Shown piece after piece: positions 35,401 to 47,900 of a stretch of 64,000 nt of DNA. Every line of letters starts with the position of its first letter. Within the stretch, counting starts at the first letter, position 1. Source of the stretch: Elmis aenea (lineage: Eukaryota; Arthropoda; Insecta; Coleoptera; Elmidae). The position numbers and the translations under genes were made by a program. The stretch spans positions 51,901,415 to 51,965,414 of the forward strand of contig OX393578.1 of the NCBI GenBank assembly GCA_947652605.1. The letters run 5' to 3'. The notes under the pieces are model-generated. The model was given only the letters and a program-made list of their open reading frames with translations, had not been told where the DNA came from and ran no database searches.

Positions 35401-38400
35401 AGTTCTGAATAACAGAATAACTGCAGGAACTATGTAAATTTTACCACGCCACATGCTTTATAAGTAAGAAGGAGATCTCAAAAGTAACTAAGACGCGAGT
35501 ATTTAATGCAGTGTACCTACCAATTTCAGTTCAAAAACTTAAGCACTAACAAGAAAGCAAAAACAAAGGATACAGATGCAGGAGACGAGTTTTTTGAAAA
35601 ATAAATGGATGTAGACTAATTGATAAAATTAACGATAAAATAAGAAAAAGTCTAGGATTAAAAGACAAGAAGAAGAAGAAGAAATTATTTGAATGAACTT
35701 AACTTTTATAAAGGTGTTATTTTTGCCTCTTTATTTAGTTCTTTGCCTATAATTTGAGGTTTAATTGTCAAGTTGGTTAAAACCTAGTTTATTATTTTCT
35801 TATAATAGTGGAACTAACGAAAAATGGAGCTAACCCGAAATAAGGTTCTAATTATGATTTATTACGATTTAAAAAGGGTTTAAGCACTTATGAGTGCTAG
35901 GAAAGTTTAGATGGGCTACAATTTACTGGTGATATAAAAATATTGAATGCGAAAAGAGTTCTGTTCAGCATCAGAAAGGGATGAGCGTCTTCTACGACTG
36001 TTTTCTATGGGATAATAGACCATCAACTTGAGATTGGATTATCTGCTATTAAAACAATACTCCACGATTAATATGCATTTATTTAAAACAAAATTTGCGG
36101 GATGAAAAATTCTTGTCTAAAAAAAAACTGATACTGTCGTTCAAGATTTACCGCAAATATTTCAGAACAAGGTTGGATCGGAGCTTATGATGAGTGGAAA
36201 GTAAGAATGGTGAAGTGTATTGCCAAAGAGGATTACTTTGAAAATTTCCTTCACCGGTCAAATTTGCATTTTCAACCAATCACTAATCTTAAATCTTCTA
36301 GAGACTTCCAATAGGAGCATTATTACACGGTAATAATTTTACATTCCCGTCAGATGTTGATCCTCCTATCAAATTTGCGTTTTCGACCAAACAAACTCAG
36401 ATTTCCCAGAAACGACCAATAAACATAATCATACACTGATAATATCCTTTTCGCAATTAACAGATTTTCATGCGTTTATTGGTCGTTACTAAGAAATCTG
36501 AGTTTGTGATTGGTCGAAAATATTAATTTGGAGAGGGATTTAAACATTTTGGTCGTTATAATTTTTGACGAATTTCGGCGACCAGTAGCGTTACTTTAAT
36601 ATCGATTAAACCACACCCCTGACGCGCCACTCTGACAGCACTTGTAACATTTGACATAACATACATTTAATTTGACAGGTAGGTCAGGTGAAGGAAATTT
36701 TCTGACAAACTATAACTCGTGCATTGTAAATAATCTATAATTTTTGACAAATCTTCACTCATGCAAGTTGAATCAAAAAAAATTACTCGTGCACTTCGTG
36801 CACTCGTGTTTTTTTTTCAGCTCAACTTGCATTCGGGCACATTTGCCAAAAATTATCGATAATTTTGAAGCACTTCTTATATTACTACTGAACATTTTTA
36901 AACTATTAACCGTGATTTTTATTCCTAATAAATTTAGAATCACCCTACTGACCTGTTTTCCAATGCATATTAAAAGAGTTACAATGAAAACTAACCCCAA
37001 GTTAAAACAACAAGGAATAAAGTTTACTTTTTTTGTTTATTAAGCAGTTCAACAGAAAACTTTGTCCAAATTCTGTTCAACAACGAACGAAATAATCTCA
37101 AATAATCCTACGCCCAGCTAAGCGATAACAACAAAACGCAATCTAAAAGAAAGATGACTTAGTTATTGTATAATAACCAATCTGCTAATTAATGCCATAG
37201 AATGCATAGCGAAAAACATTAGTGGGAATTATCCGACCTTCAAAAACATCTCCATTGTAAAACCTGAGCCGAAATTGGATACATCGATCACAATATCTTA
37301 ACGACTTATTGTTAATGAAGTTAACAAATGTATATAAACCACAAGCATTTGTATGGTCTAAGTATTCAAGGTGCTTCCGCGACCTACCGATATATCACCC
37401 AAATCAAAACGAACGTCAGTTATTATTGAATCAAGTTTCGTATAGAGAATTTAAAAAAACAAACTACGTTGCGGTCATCGAATGACTTTCGACTTACATT
37501 CGAAGAAAAATACCAGAACACGTGCATAATAATGTAATGCCTAAATCTAAGAAAAGTATTGGTTTATATCCTGCAACAAGTATAAAAAAATATCTGCTAG
37601 TTTACGAGAAAAAAGCTCTTTAAACAGAAAAAAACCTGTTCACAAATTTTTTTAACACAAAAAATTATAATTCTCTTCATAATCGCACATTTTTGGGGTT
37701 CTTTTTTCCAAAAGTTTTGAAAATAAAATTTATAAACTTAAATTAAAATGGGGTTTTCATCCCGAGTTTATAAGAAAAAAAAGTACTATACAGGGTGACT
37801 GAAATTCGAGTTTAAGCATGGGGATCTCGCTTATTATGATAGATAGACTTTTTACACATTTAAAATATTTTAAACTCCAAAGAAGTTATAGACGATTTTC
37901 AAAAATCGTATTTTTCGGTTTTTTCTAATTTTCTCGGATACCGTTTGAGATATTTTCAATTTCTCTTTGAATTATCTATGAGCATTGAACTTAGCAACTT
38001 TGCCAAATTTAAACCTATACTGTAGCTATTATAATAAGGGAGATACCCATGCTTAAACTCGAATTTCAATCACCCTGTATATAGAGAATTCAAAACATTA
38101 GACGCATATTTTTTATTTTGAAATAAATCCCCATTTCAAAATAGAAATTGCTGTTTTCTCGTTTGATCTTGTATAAGATAATAACAACTTTATTACAAAG
38201 GAAATGGTTGTTCTAAATATGTTCTGTGGTTAAAAATGATACAAATTTCTGAGAGCAATCAATAACTATCAGTACATTTAAATTTGACATGTTATAAGGG
38301 CTTCTATAACATTCATGTATTCGTTTACAATACTGGATAATATGAGCCGTTTATTTTGCAAAAAGTGTTGGGTCATTTTTTGCAAAAAATGAGTTGAAGG

Positions 38401-41400
38401 CTGTTAAAGATTGCAAAAAATATATGGTATTTTTATCTTGAAACATTTTACTTGCAAGTTCTTTCAATATCGTTACTATTTTCAACAATAGAAATTTTAT
38501 TGTTAAACAGTCCAAATAGATTTATATACCCCCAATTTAACACAGCTATCTAAAAAATGTAAACAAAGCGAAATATTCGAAAATTTCGTCACTCCTATTA
38601 ACGACATATGTAGATTCAATACACGAATAAACTTATAAAACTTACTTATTCTAGTATTTCAAAATGTACTCATAAATTTACTTATTACTTATGTATTTTA
38701 TGAATATAAATGATAATGAAAAAAATACTTGAATAAACTTATAATGAAATACTTTATCATAATTTACTCATCAATTTTCTTAAATTACTGTTCTATCAAA
38801 CATCATTTCAGTCAAACATATCGCACAAAATCAACGTAAGTCTGTAGTTGTTATAAACTATTAATTTTAAAAGTGGCTTAAGCTATTTTAAAGTAATGAA
38901 AAATGGCGATTAGTTGACGTCTACGCGAAATTATGCACAGGGTGGTCCAAATTCGATGGGATTACATGGATATCTCGCTTAATAATCAAGATACAGAAAC
39001 GGTTAAATTACCAAAAATTGTGCAGTTTTGCAAGAAAAACTAAGAAACGTTTTCAAAAATATTTGTCATTTCCGGTTTTTGAGTTACCTATTGGAAAAAA
39101 AGTATTTTTTTTTTCATATTTATGAAGTGTCATATCTCCATTTTATTCTTGAGGCTTTCGCGGCCATTATCCATAATACAATCTTGGTTTCCGGGTTTGG
39201 AACCGCGTCTTCTATATTTAGAAGAAGTTGACGTTTCGACCATTGTGTCTTGGTCTTTTTCAAAACGACTCAATCGTTTTGTCAGTCAAAACAGTCGTTT
39301 TGAAAAAGACCAAGACACAATGGTCGAAACGTCAACTTCTTCTAAATATAGAAGACGCGGTTCCAAACCCGGAAACCAAGATTGTATTATGTCATATCTC
39401 CGCTATGTTTATTTCAACAACGAATTATAAAAACTTCGTAACTTGTACCACATGAGTTTTAAAAGGTTTTACACTTGTTTTTATTTTGTTTTCAGCTTTT
39501 TGTTTTAATTAAAAAAAAAAAAACTAAAAACCTTTGAAACTTGCGTATTATTGAAAATAACTACATCAACCCTTACATTTTTGGAATGAGAAAAAAATAA
39601 GGAATTTAAATAGGTCATAGCCAACTATAGCTCCCATTTAAAAGTTTATGTAATAACTTTTTAACGGCGAGTGTAAAATATTTTTTTTAGTATAATCGAA
39701 TTTTACATAAAAATATCTAAAATAATCCCTATGCATTTTTTCGATATTAACAACAATAACGGAGATATGACACATTATAAATATGACCACCAAAAAAAAA
39801 AACACTTTTTTCCAATAACTCAAAAACCGAAAATATTTTTGTCTCAAAAAAACAGGGGTTTGGAGCAGTACAATTTTTTAATTGCTCAGCTCCGACATCA
39901 AAATGCCTGCTCCAGCTCCACTCAAGCTCCGCTCCATGCTCCAAATATTAAGATTTAAATAAAAATGATTTAAAAATGTTTTTAAAAACAAAGTTTTAAT
40001 TTTATCGGATATGTAGAAGTTGGTCAAAAATAACAATATTTGACCCTAACAAACAAGCTAAGTTAAATGTTTGAAAAAACAAATTATTGATCTTCAAACG
40101 TTGAAAAAAAGAAGAAATTTTTTTTTTTTTTAAATTGTACATAATAAACTGGAGCAGTGGAGCAATCAAAATTATTTGCTCCGGACTCCATTCCTGCTCC
40201 GGGCAAAAACCCATTGCTCCACTGCTCCGTGCTCCGCTCCAAACCCCTGCATAAGACTCTCTACACTTTTGGTAATTTTACCGTTTCTCTATCTTGAATA
40301 TTAAGCATACCCATGTAATCCATCGAATTTGGACCACCCTGTATACTGAGAGAAATATAACTAACCCAGATAACAAATATGACGGCCCATATACGAATGG
40401 CCCAGAACTGCTTTATTTTACACACACCCTGTATAAAACAATCTAAAAGGAAAAGACAATATAGGGCAGAACGTAGCGGTATAATAAATTTTAACTAAAA
40501 ATAAATTCCATTAAATTCTTTCCAATATTTCGATTAAGATTTATGCCAGACAGCATTTTCCATATCAGCGTTTTCCACGGTTATATACCAGAAACCCAAT
40601 TTCAAGAATATAATTTACCTAATGGCAGTAATGTAATTTATGATCTAGTGCCCACTAAATATGCAAATACCGTATAACAATAAATCGGTGACTATAGCGT
40701 TTACTTCAATTACTATAACAATGTACAAACAAGTAACAACAGTATTCTCGCGAAAGGCTAGTAATAAACGAAATAATAATTCCCTTACATTTTATTTCAT
40801 TGCTGCATAAAATGCATGTTGGGAAAGCATTGAAAATTCACGATAAACTTTATGGGCGCATAAAATGTACGAATAAATGTCATACAAATAAGTAAATCAT
40901 AACACCACCGTAATTTTAAACCTCGAGTATGTTTGAATGACTTTGGTAGTGTTGTCAGCTTATGAGTATTTTTAATAATGCCAGTAATTAGTCAAAAAAA
41001 AATGCTGTTTTTAAGATCCCTTGCACGAATCTTTTTTTTTGTATGGCCAAGAACATTAGATTTGTGTTCTTTTCAGTAACGCAAGTTTACTACTTGATAA
41101 AAAAACCTTTAACAGCTCCAGCTGATGCTGAGAGAGTGGGTTTTGGGATGATTTATCATTGGTTATCAGTTCTAAGCCACGAAAGATCTCAAAATTCCAG
41201 CCCAAGGTAGAGATAGAACTTTATTTGAAACTTTCACTACAATTGTCCGTTCTTTTTTTACTTTTTAAATCGTTGGAATATTAGATTAGGAGATAAGATA
41301 TCGTTTAAAATTATCTGCCCCTATTTAAATCATACCAACACTCTAAATAAGTAACGAAAACGCGACACTGAAACAGAGCTGGTGTGGCCACCAGATGAAA

Positions 41401-44400
41401 GATCCAAGCAGGCCATACATTTCTATAGAGAGTGTAGTGAGAGTATTGACAGAATATGATCAGTAATATATTTTTTAACGATTGTTTTCTGCCAATAGCG
41501 GTTTAAGTCAAAAATATATTGCTATGTACAGAATTCATTATTTCCTTATTGTACATGTACAGGGTGGGCAAATTTCGATGTTTTCATAGGGAATCTCGGT
41601 AACTATAAAAGGTATCGAAAAACGGATTCCGCATCCTCGATCTCTTTTTTCGAAAAAATTTAACGGTGAAAACTAAAATTGGTTATCGTCTTTTGTTTTC
41701 GAGTTATCACCGATAACTCGATTTTTCGACTTTTCTTTTTATGACTATACTTATCTTGCTTGTTTATGAAAATAAGGAAAAATAATTTTGACGTTTTTCA
41801 GGCATTTTTTTGATAAGAATGCAGTGGCGTAAACAATTATTCAAAAAAAAAAACGAAATTGGAGTTGTGACATAAAGTTGTATTTTTTTAAATAGAACGC
41901 ATAGTTAGCTGTGACATCACGAGAAAGAGGATTTTTTCCCCATTCCAATGATATACAGGGTGTTTCTTAAGTATTGCAAAAAAATCGGGTGGTGAATCCT
42001 TATCGAAAATGAAGGGGGTTCTTTCATATAATTTTTTTCCTTAGACGTCTCCTTTCGGAGTTACACCCCCCTCAAGGGAAGAGGTAAAATTAGGTTTTTC
42101 CCAAATTTGGATAAATGTAGTAGAATGATATTTGGTGGATGTTTTGTACCTATTAAAAGGTTTCCCATAGTAATACTTTTAATCATCCCCTACCTTCACA
42201 GGGGGCTGAAAAGTGTTGGTTTTTTTTTAAGGGTGAAATTTGGAATTAAAAATTATTTTTCTGAAAGCTTGATTTATTTAGGAACTCCTTTTTGGTATTC
42301 TTTAGTTTTTCTGGTAAAACCTACCGTTTTTGAGTAAAAAATTAAATAAGTAAACATGCACCAATAAAATATTGCAATATAGAATGATTCATTTTGGTTC
42401 ATGTTTGCTTATTTTATTGTTTACTCAAACACGGTTTGTTTATGTTCATATTGGGTAGAATTGACGGGCGTTTTAGCGTTATCGCAGCGTAAACGTCTAA
42501 ATGAATTACACGCGTCAATTCTACGAAATATGAACATAAACAAACCATGGCAACCACCAAAATTAATCGTTTTATATTGGAATATTTTGATGGTTCATGT
42601 TTACTTATTTAATTTTTTACCTACTCAAAAACGGTAGGTTTTACGAGAAAAACTAAAGGATAAAAGAAGTTTCTAAATAAATCAAGCTTCAGAAAAAATT
42701 ATTTTTAAATGCAAAATTTCAACCCACCAAAATGTTCTGATAAAAAAAACAACAAGGATTATACTTTTCAGCCCCCTGTGAAGGTGGGAGATGATTAAAA
42801 ATATTACTTTGGGAAACCTTTTAATAAGTACAAAACATCTACCAAATATCATTCTCCTACATTTATCCAAATATGAGAAATAAAATAAAAACCTAATTTT
42901 ATCGCTCCCCTTTAGGGGGGTGTAACTCCGAAAGGAGACGTCTAAGGAAAAAATTTATATGAAAGACCCCCCTTAATTTTCGATAATGAATCACCTCCCG
43001 TATTTTGCAACAATTAGGAAACGCCCTGTATATCACGTGGAGCCGATTTATTCATTCTCCTTCCATTATAGCAAAAATTAGGTAATTTTTCATATTTTAT
43101 TTTATTTTTCTAGTAGTAGGCTTATGTCATTAAGAATATACCTGGTAAAAAAAAAACTGTTATTCTGTTGTTGTAACGATAGTTTGACAGAAATAATCAC
43201 GTTCAATCGTTGGTTGCTTATATTTTTGTACCTTAAAAACACGAAATGGCTTACGAATATTACGAAAAGTCACATTATAAGCCTCTCATTAAAAAATGGC
43301 ATATTTCCTAACACTTAAATGTGCAAAAATCAAACCAATTTACAAAAAAGAGGATTTAAGTGACATAGGAAACTATAGACCCATAGCCATCCTCACAAAC
43401 AATAGTAAGATATTTGAAAAAATAATCTACAACCGAATTCAAAATTACGTAGAACACTTTCGCTAAATAAACAACGCTCAAAATGGATTCAGGAAAGGCA
43501 AAACAACTACCCGCGCTATTTACATGGCAATCCGAAATGTAATCCCTCAATAAAGACGAACACACCATGGTCATGTGTGTTGATCTCTCAAAAGCTTTCG
43601 ATAGTGTTGACCACGAGATACTGCTAACAAAATTAGAACACTATGGTATACGAGGGACTGCCCATAACCTTATAAAATCTTATCTTTCGGAAAGAAACCA
43701 ATATGTTGCCGGAAAGACTCGTCAGGTAAAATGATAAATTCTAACAAAAAAAAAATCAAAAAAGGAGTCCCGCAAGGATCAATCTTAGGCCCCCTGTTAT
43801 ACATACTGTACACAAATGATCTTCCAGATTTTGCCAAAACTTCACTTATACAATTTGCCGATGACACATCTGCTATTATTAGTGACTCGGATTCCAAAAA
43901 TTCTGAACAAAAACTCTTTGACTGCTTAGGCCAACTCCAACATTGGTTCACAATAAACAATCTAACCTTAAATGTCAATAAAACTCAAGTAATAAAATTT
44001 TCACAAAGTAAATTAACCTCCGACTTAAAACTTAAAAACAATTCCACAACTATAAATGTTGTTAATAAAATATAATTTCTTGGTTTAGGTATTGACTCTA
44101 GACTGGACTGGTCATACCACATCGAACGCCTGTCACAAAGCCTGTCTCGGTATCCTTTCGCACTAAAATACCTAAAAAAATTGGTCAGTACAAACGCGGC
44201 CAAAACTGCATATCTTGAATCTAGGTTACGCTATGCTGTGATTTTTTGGGGTAACGCTAGTGACTCTGAACGCCTCTTTATTATACAAAAGCGATGTATA
44301 AGAAATATATTTGGTCTAAACTACCGAGATCACTGTAAAGACACTTTTCGTCACAATGGAATTTTCCAGTCGGTGAATTGTTTGTCGACGAATTGTTGTC

Positions 44401-44868
44401 GGGGAATCTTCCGTCGGTAAATTGTTGTCGGGGAATTTTCCGGTTCCGCTCGAAGCCACCCTTTTCGTAAAAAATAATGTAGATCTGTTCGAAGAGAATA
44501 TAAGAAATCATGCAGCCAATACCCGACATAAAAAAAACCTAAAACCTGATTGCTTCAAATATACCTATCTTCAAAAAAATGTTGCCTCCACAATTATTGC
44601 TATATAGAATAAATTTAACACATCACCTGAGAGTATAATAAATCTTCCCACCCGCGAATTGAAGAAGATATTAAGAAAAGTTCTGATTTCTAAAGCTTAC
44701 TATGGAGTAAGCGAATATTTAAATGATGCTGACTTTATAAAATGTTATATTTAAATATCATTTTTCTGTGTTTTTTCTTTTTATTAACTATGTATATTAT
44801 TGTAATGTACGTAAATTATTATTGGGACAATTTCTACACCTTTTTTGGGATATTCAGAACAAATAAAG

Positions 44869-44900
<32 letters not shown>

Positions 44901-47900
44901 GATTTGTAAGAATGTTCTACATGGTTTTCCTGGCTAGGTAATTGTAAATGGCTTAATAATTTATTTTTTTAATTTTCGGATATAAGTACAATTTGGTATT
45001 CCTTTTCCTATAAATAAAAACGGAATTATCAAAAATTTATCCAGATATGGGAACTCGCCATTTGCTGAACGATTCGCCCAGTAACAAGAATAGACCGCTA
45101 GTCTTCAAAATAACCGTGCTTTAAAAAAATTGAACGCTAACAGACGTGCTATGGTTTAAAAATCGCTGTCTCTAATGTTAAACGTAAAAGAATTAACTGG
45201 CACCTTGCACAAAAGCCGTGTTTATCAATTTTTTTAAGTGAATATGGTTGTTCCCCTGTTCGAAATCTGAACACTCTTACTTCGCGTAATATCCGTTTCT
45301 TACAAACACGAGTCTTTTGTAAATTATACTCAGATGTGACGTATCTTATTGAATCGAGCAGGTTATTTATAACTTCGATTATGGGTTTAACATAATGGGA
45401 GCAAATTGGAAAATCATCGTGTAGGATTTTCTCTTCTAATGTGACATTGCTCGTTCTGACCCGTGACCTTCAGGTATTTAACTTTCCACCGCGTTAGCAG
45501 CTCGTTTGAGGGATGATAACCTGGAGCTATGCTTTTTAATGCGGAAAATGCCAGGGCTTGCGTCAATTAAATTAGAGCGGTGTTCTTCTAACAAGTCCCG
45601 AGCACGTGACACCGGTGTAATCCGTCTCGACCGCGATGGAATTGCAATAAAAAATTTACATTCCTCTGTAATTATTTTTATTTCGATAATTAAATGGGTA
45701 TTTTTCAAGCTTAGAGGAGATTTTTAGCTGATGCGCACAATTCTAATAAGCTAAAGTTTTTAACGTTCTTAACTTTGCAAATATGTTTTTTTCTTATCAA
45801 GTGCAGGCGTATGAGCGAAGGTAAGTTCGTCTGCCTTCTATCTATTTATCGTTAGAAAATAATGGAATAAATTAGATTTCATTTAGAAATTGCTTTGTGC
45901 CCAAGGAGTTTTCACCTCTAAAAATGTGTGCACCAAATGCAAATATTATGAAGTAGATATTATTTTTGAGTTAAAAGCACATATATTTTTTAAAGACGGG
46001 AAGACTCTTTAGAGTTTTAGTATTTCATTATTATGAATTTTCTTGTAGAAATAATTACTAAAAATTAACCAAAAACAAAATGTAATTTTTTTATATTTTT
46101 AAAGAGTTGTTTTTCTGTAACTACTTATTTTTTTCCCCATAACTGCTAATATTCAACACGTAAAGCTGGATCCACATCAATAAAAATGTGCGTTGTGCGT
46201 TGTATTTGACACAAATTTGCTCGTGTTCGTCGAAATTTTTGTTGGTGTGGACTGTGCGCCGCATAGAAATGCACATTGCACACAAATAATTTCGTGACGA
46301 ACAACGCACGCTATCCATCGTGCTGTCGGTTTTTAGCCAACTTCAAAGAGATTTGCGGCGCACAGTCGTGTCAATGTGGACTTGATTCTGAGTGCATCTG
46401 TAGTTTTGTTTCATTTTACTACGTAAATACCTGTGTTTGGGTGATTGATCATGTCTCATTTTTTAAAAAAGAAATGTGCATTGTTCATAATTACATCGGA
46501 TTATTTACATCGCACAAAGAAAGTGAAAACTCCACTCCATTTTATAACAACAGGCTCTCTAGCAGCAAACTGTTGCGCTCTGCATAAACAAACGTCCACA
46601 AGCGGATTCGGCCGTTCAACGCACAAGATAACTATTTACGTGGTAAAATACTTAACCAGATTTAAATTTGCGCCGCAAATGTTTGTGTTGAATTTGAAAT
46701 ACAAAATACAACATACATTTTTATTGATGTGGAACCGGCTTTATACATTGCCAAATACAATAGTCACAAAAACAATTTAAAAAAACATTTGATTTATTTA
46801 AAAAATCAATAACCCTAAACCCAATCTTTGAAATCAATTTATTGGCACAATTTTTTAAGCCCCAATTTTAGCATAAACACGCACGGATGATTTCAACCTG
46901 CACAACTTTAAGTCAAATTCAGCAAAAAGTGATAAGAAAACATTGTGAAGGTTAAACCACAGCAATGATTTAATTACACAAAAACAAACAAGGTTCACTT
47001 ACAAATATAAAAAAAAGTTCAACCTACATTTACACGCTACATTAACAAAGTTTTATGAAACGCATAAAAAACGTGCAATGACTATTATTATTATTCCATA
47101 ATAAAAAATGTGAAACAAACATTATTTTTCAAATGATCACGACTTGAAGCGTATTGTTAAAAAAGTATTGCACACACATGCATTCCGCTCCTGGGAATTC
47201 ACGCTGTAAAATGTTTAATTAACCTCATTAAAAAATTAAACAATATAATGCATTTACAAATAATAAATTATAACAAGTGGGAAACGGCAAACATCACATT
47301 ATAACTATAACAAATGAATATGACACCGTTTTTAAATAATAAAATGTGTGTTATATCCGCTTTTAAAGCGCAACAGAGCAATATTTCTTTTAAAAAAATT
47401 AAACAGACTTCGAAATTTATAAAAAATTTAAATAATTCAGTACAGAGTACCTATTTGTTTCTACAAACTTTTAACTTTACAATTCTTCGATGAATTTTTG
47501 GTCAATAATATACCTAGCTCTTAACTTTCGAACAGCATTAGAGTGGTCGCAGCGAGAAGTGGACTGTGACGCAGAAACCAAAACAGGTCCAAAGCGTTTA
47601 TTACTGCACCACCTAAAAACATCGGCCTGTCTCAGCAACGTGGTAATAACCTGTAAATCACAGTAGTCAAATTAAGTCCACTAAAAGTCAACGTTTTTAG
47701 AAAAGTCTAAATATCAATCGCGATCCCCTCTCTTTGCGCATCTCGCGGTCCACTTTTGGGTGCGATCACTCTAGTTTTGAACAACAAAAACAAGCTAAAA
47801 AAATTAAAACATGGAGTAACGTAGCCACTTCGAAAATTTTCAAGATTATTTAATCACATCGAAAACTTTCACATACTTTTTATACCGTTTTACTGTTGTT

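Larger units (their letters stand above)
38936..40343. mobile_element. foldback element, family C, with two nested insertions
   Basis: Left end CACAGGGTGGTCCAAATTCG, right end GGACCACCCTGTA. The left arm is interrupted by a 99-bp-arm palindrome (39140-39390) and the right arm by a hAT-like MITE (39853-40249). Confidence 0.88.

Noticed and set aside
45478..45727. Overlapping 73-76 codon frames as possible retroelement gag or pol
   Set aside because: No zinc knuckle, protease or polymerase motif visible; composition alone is not enough.
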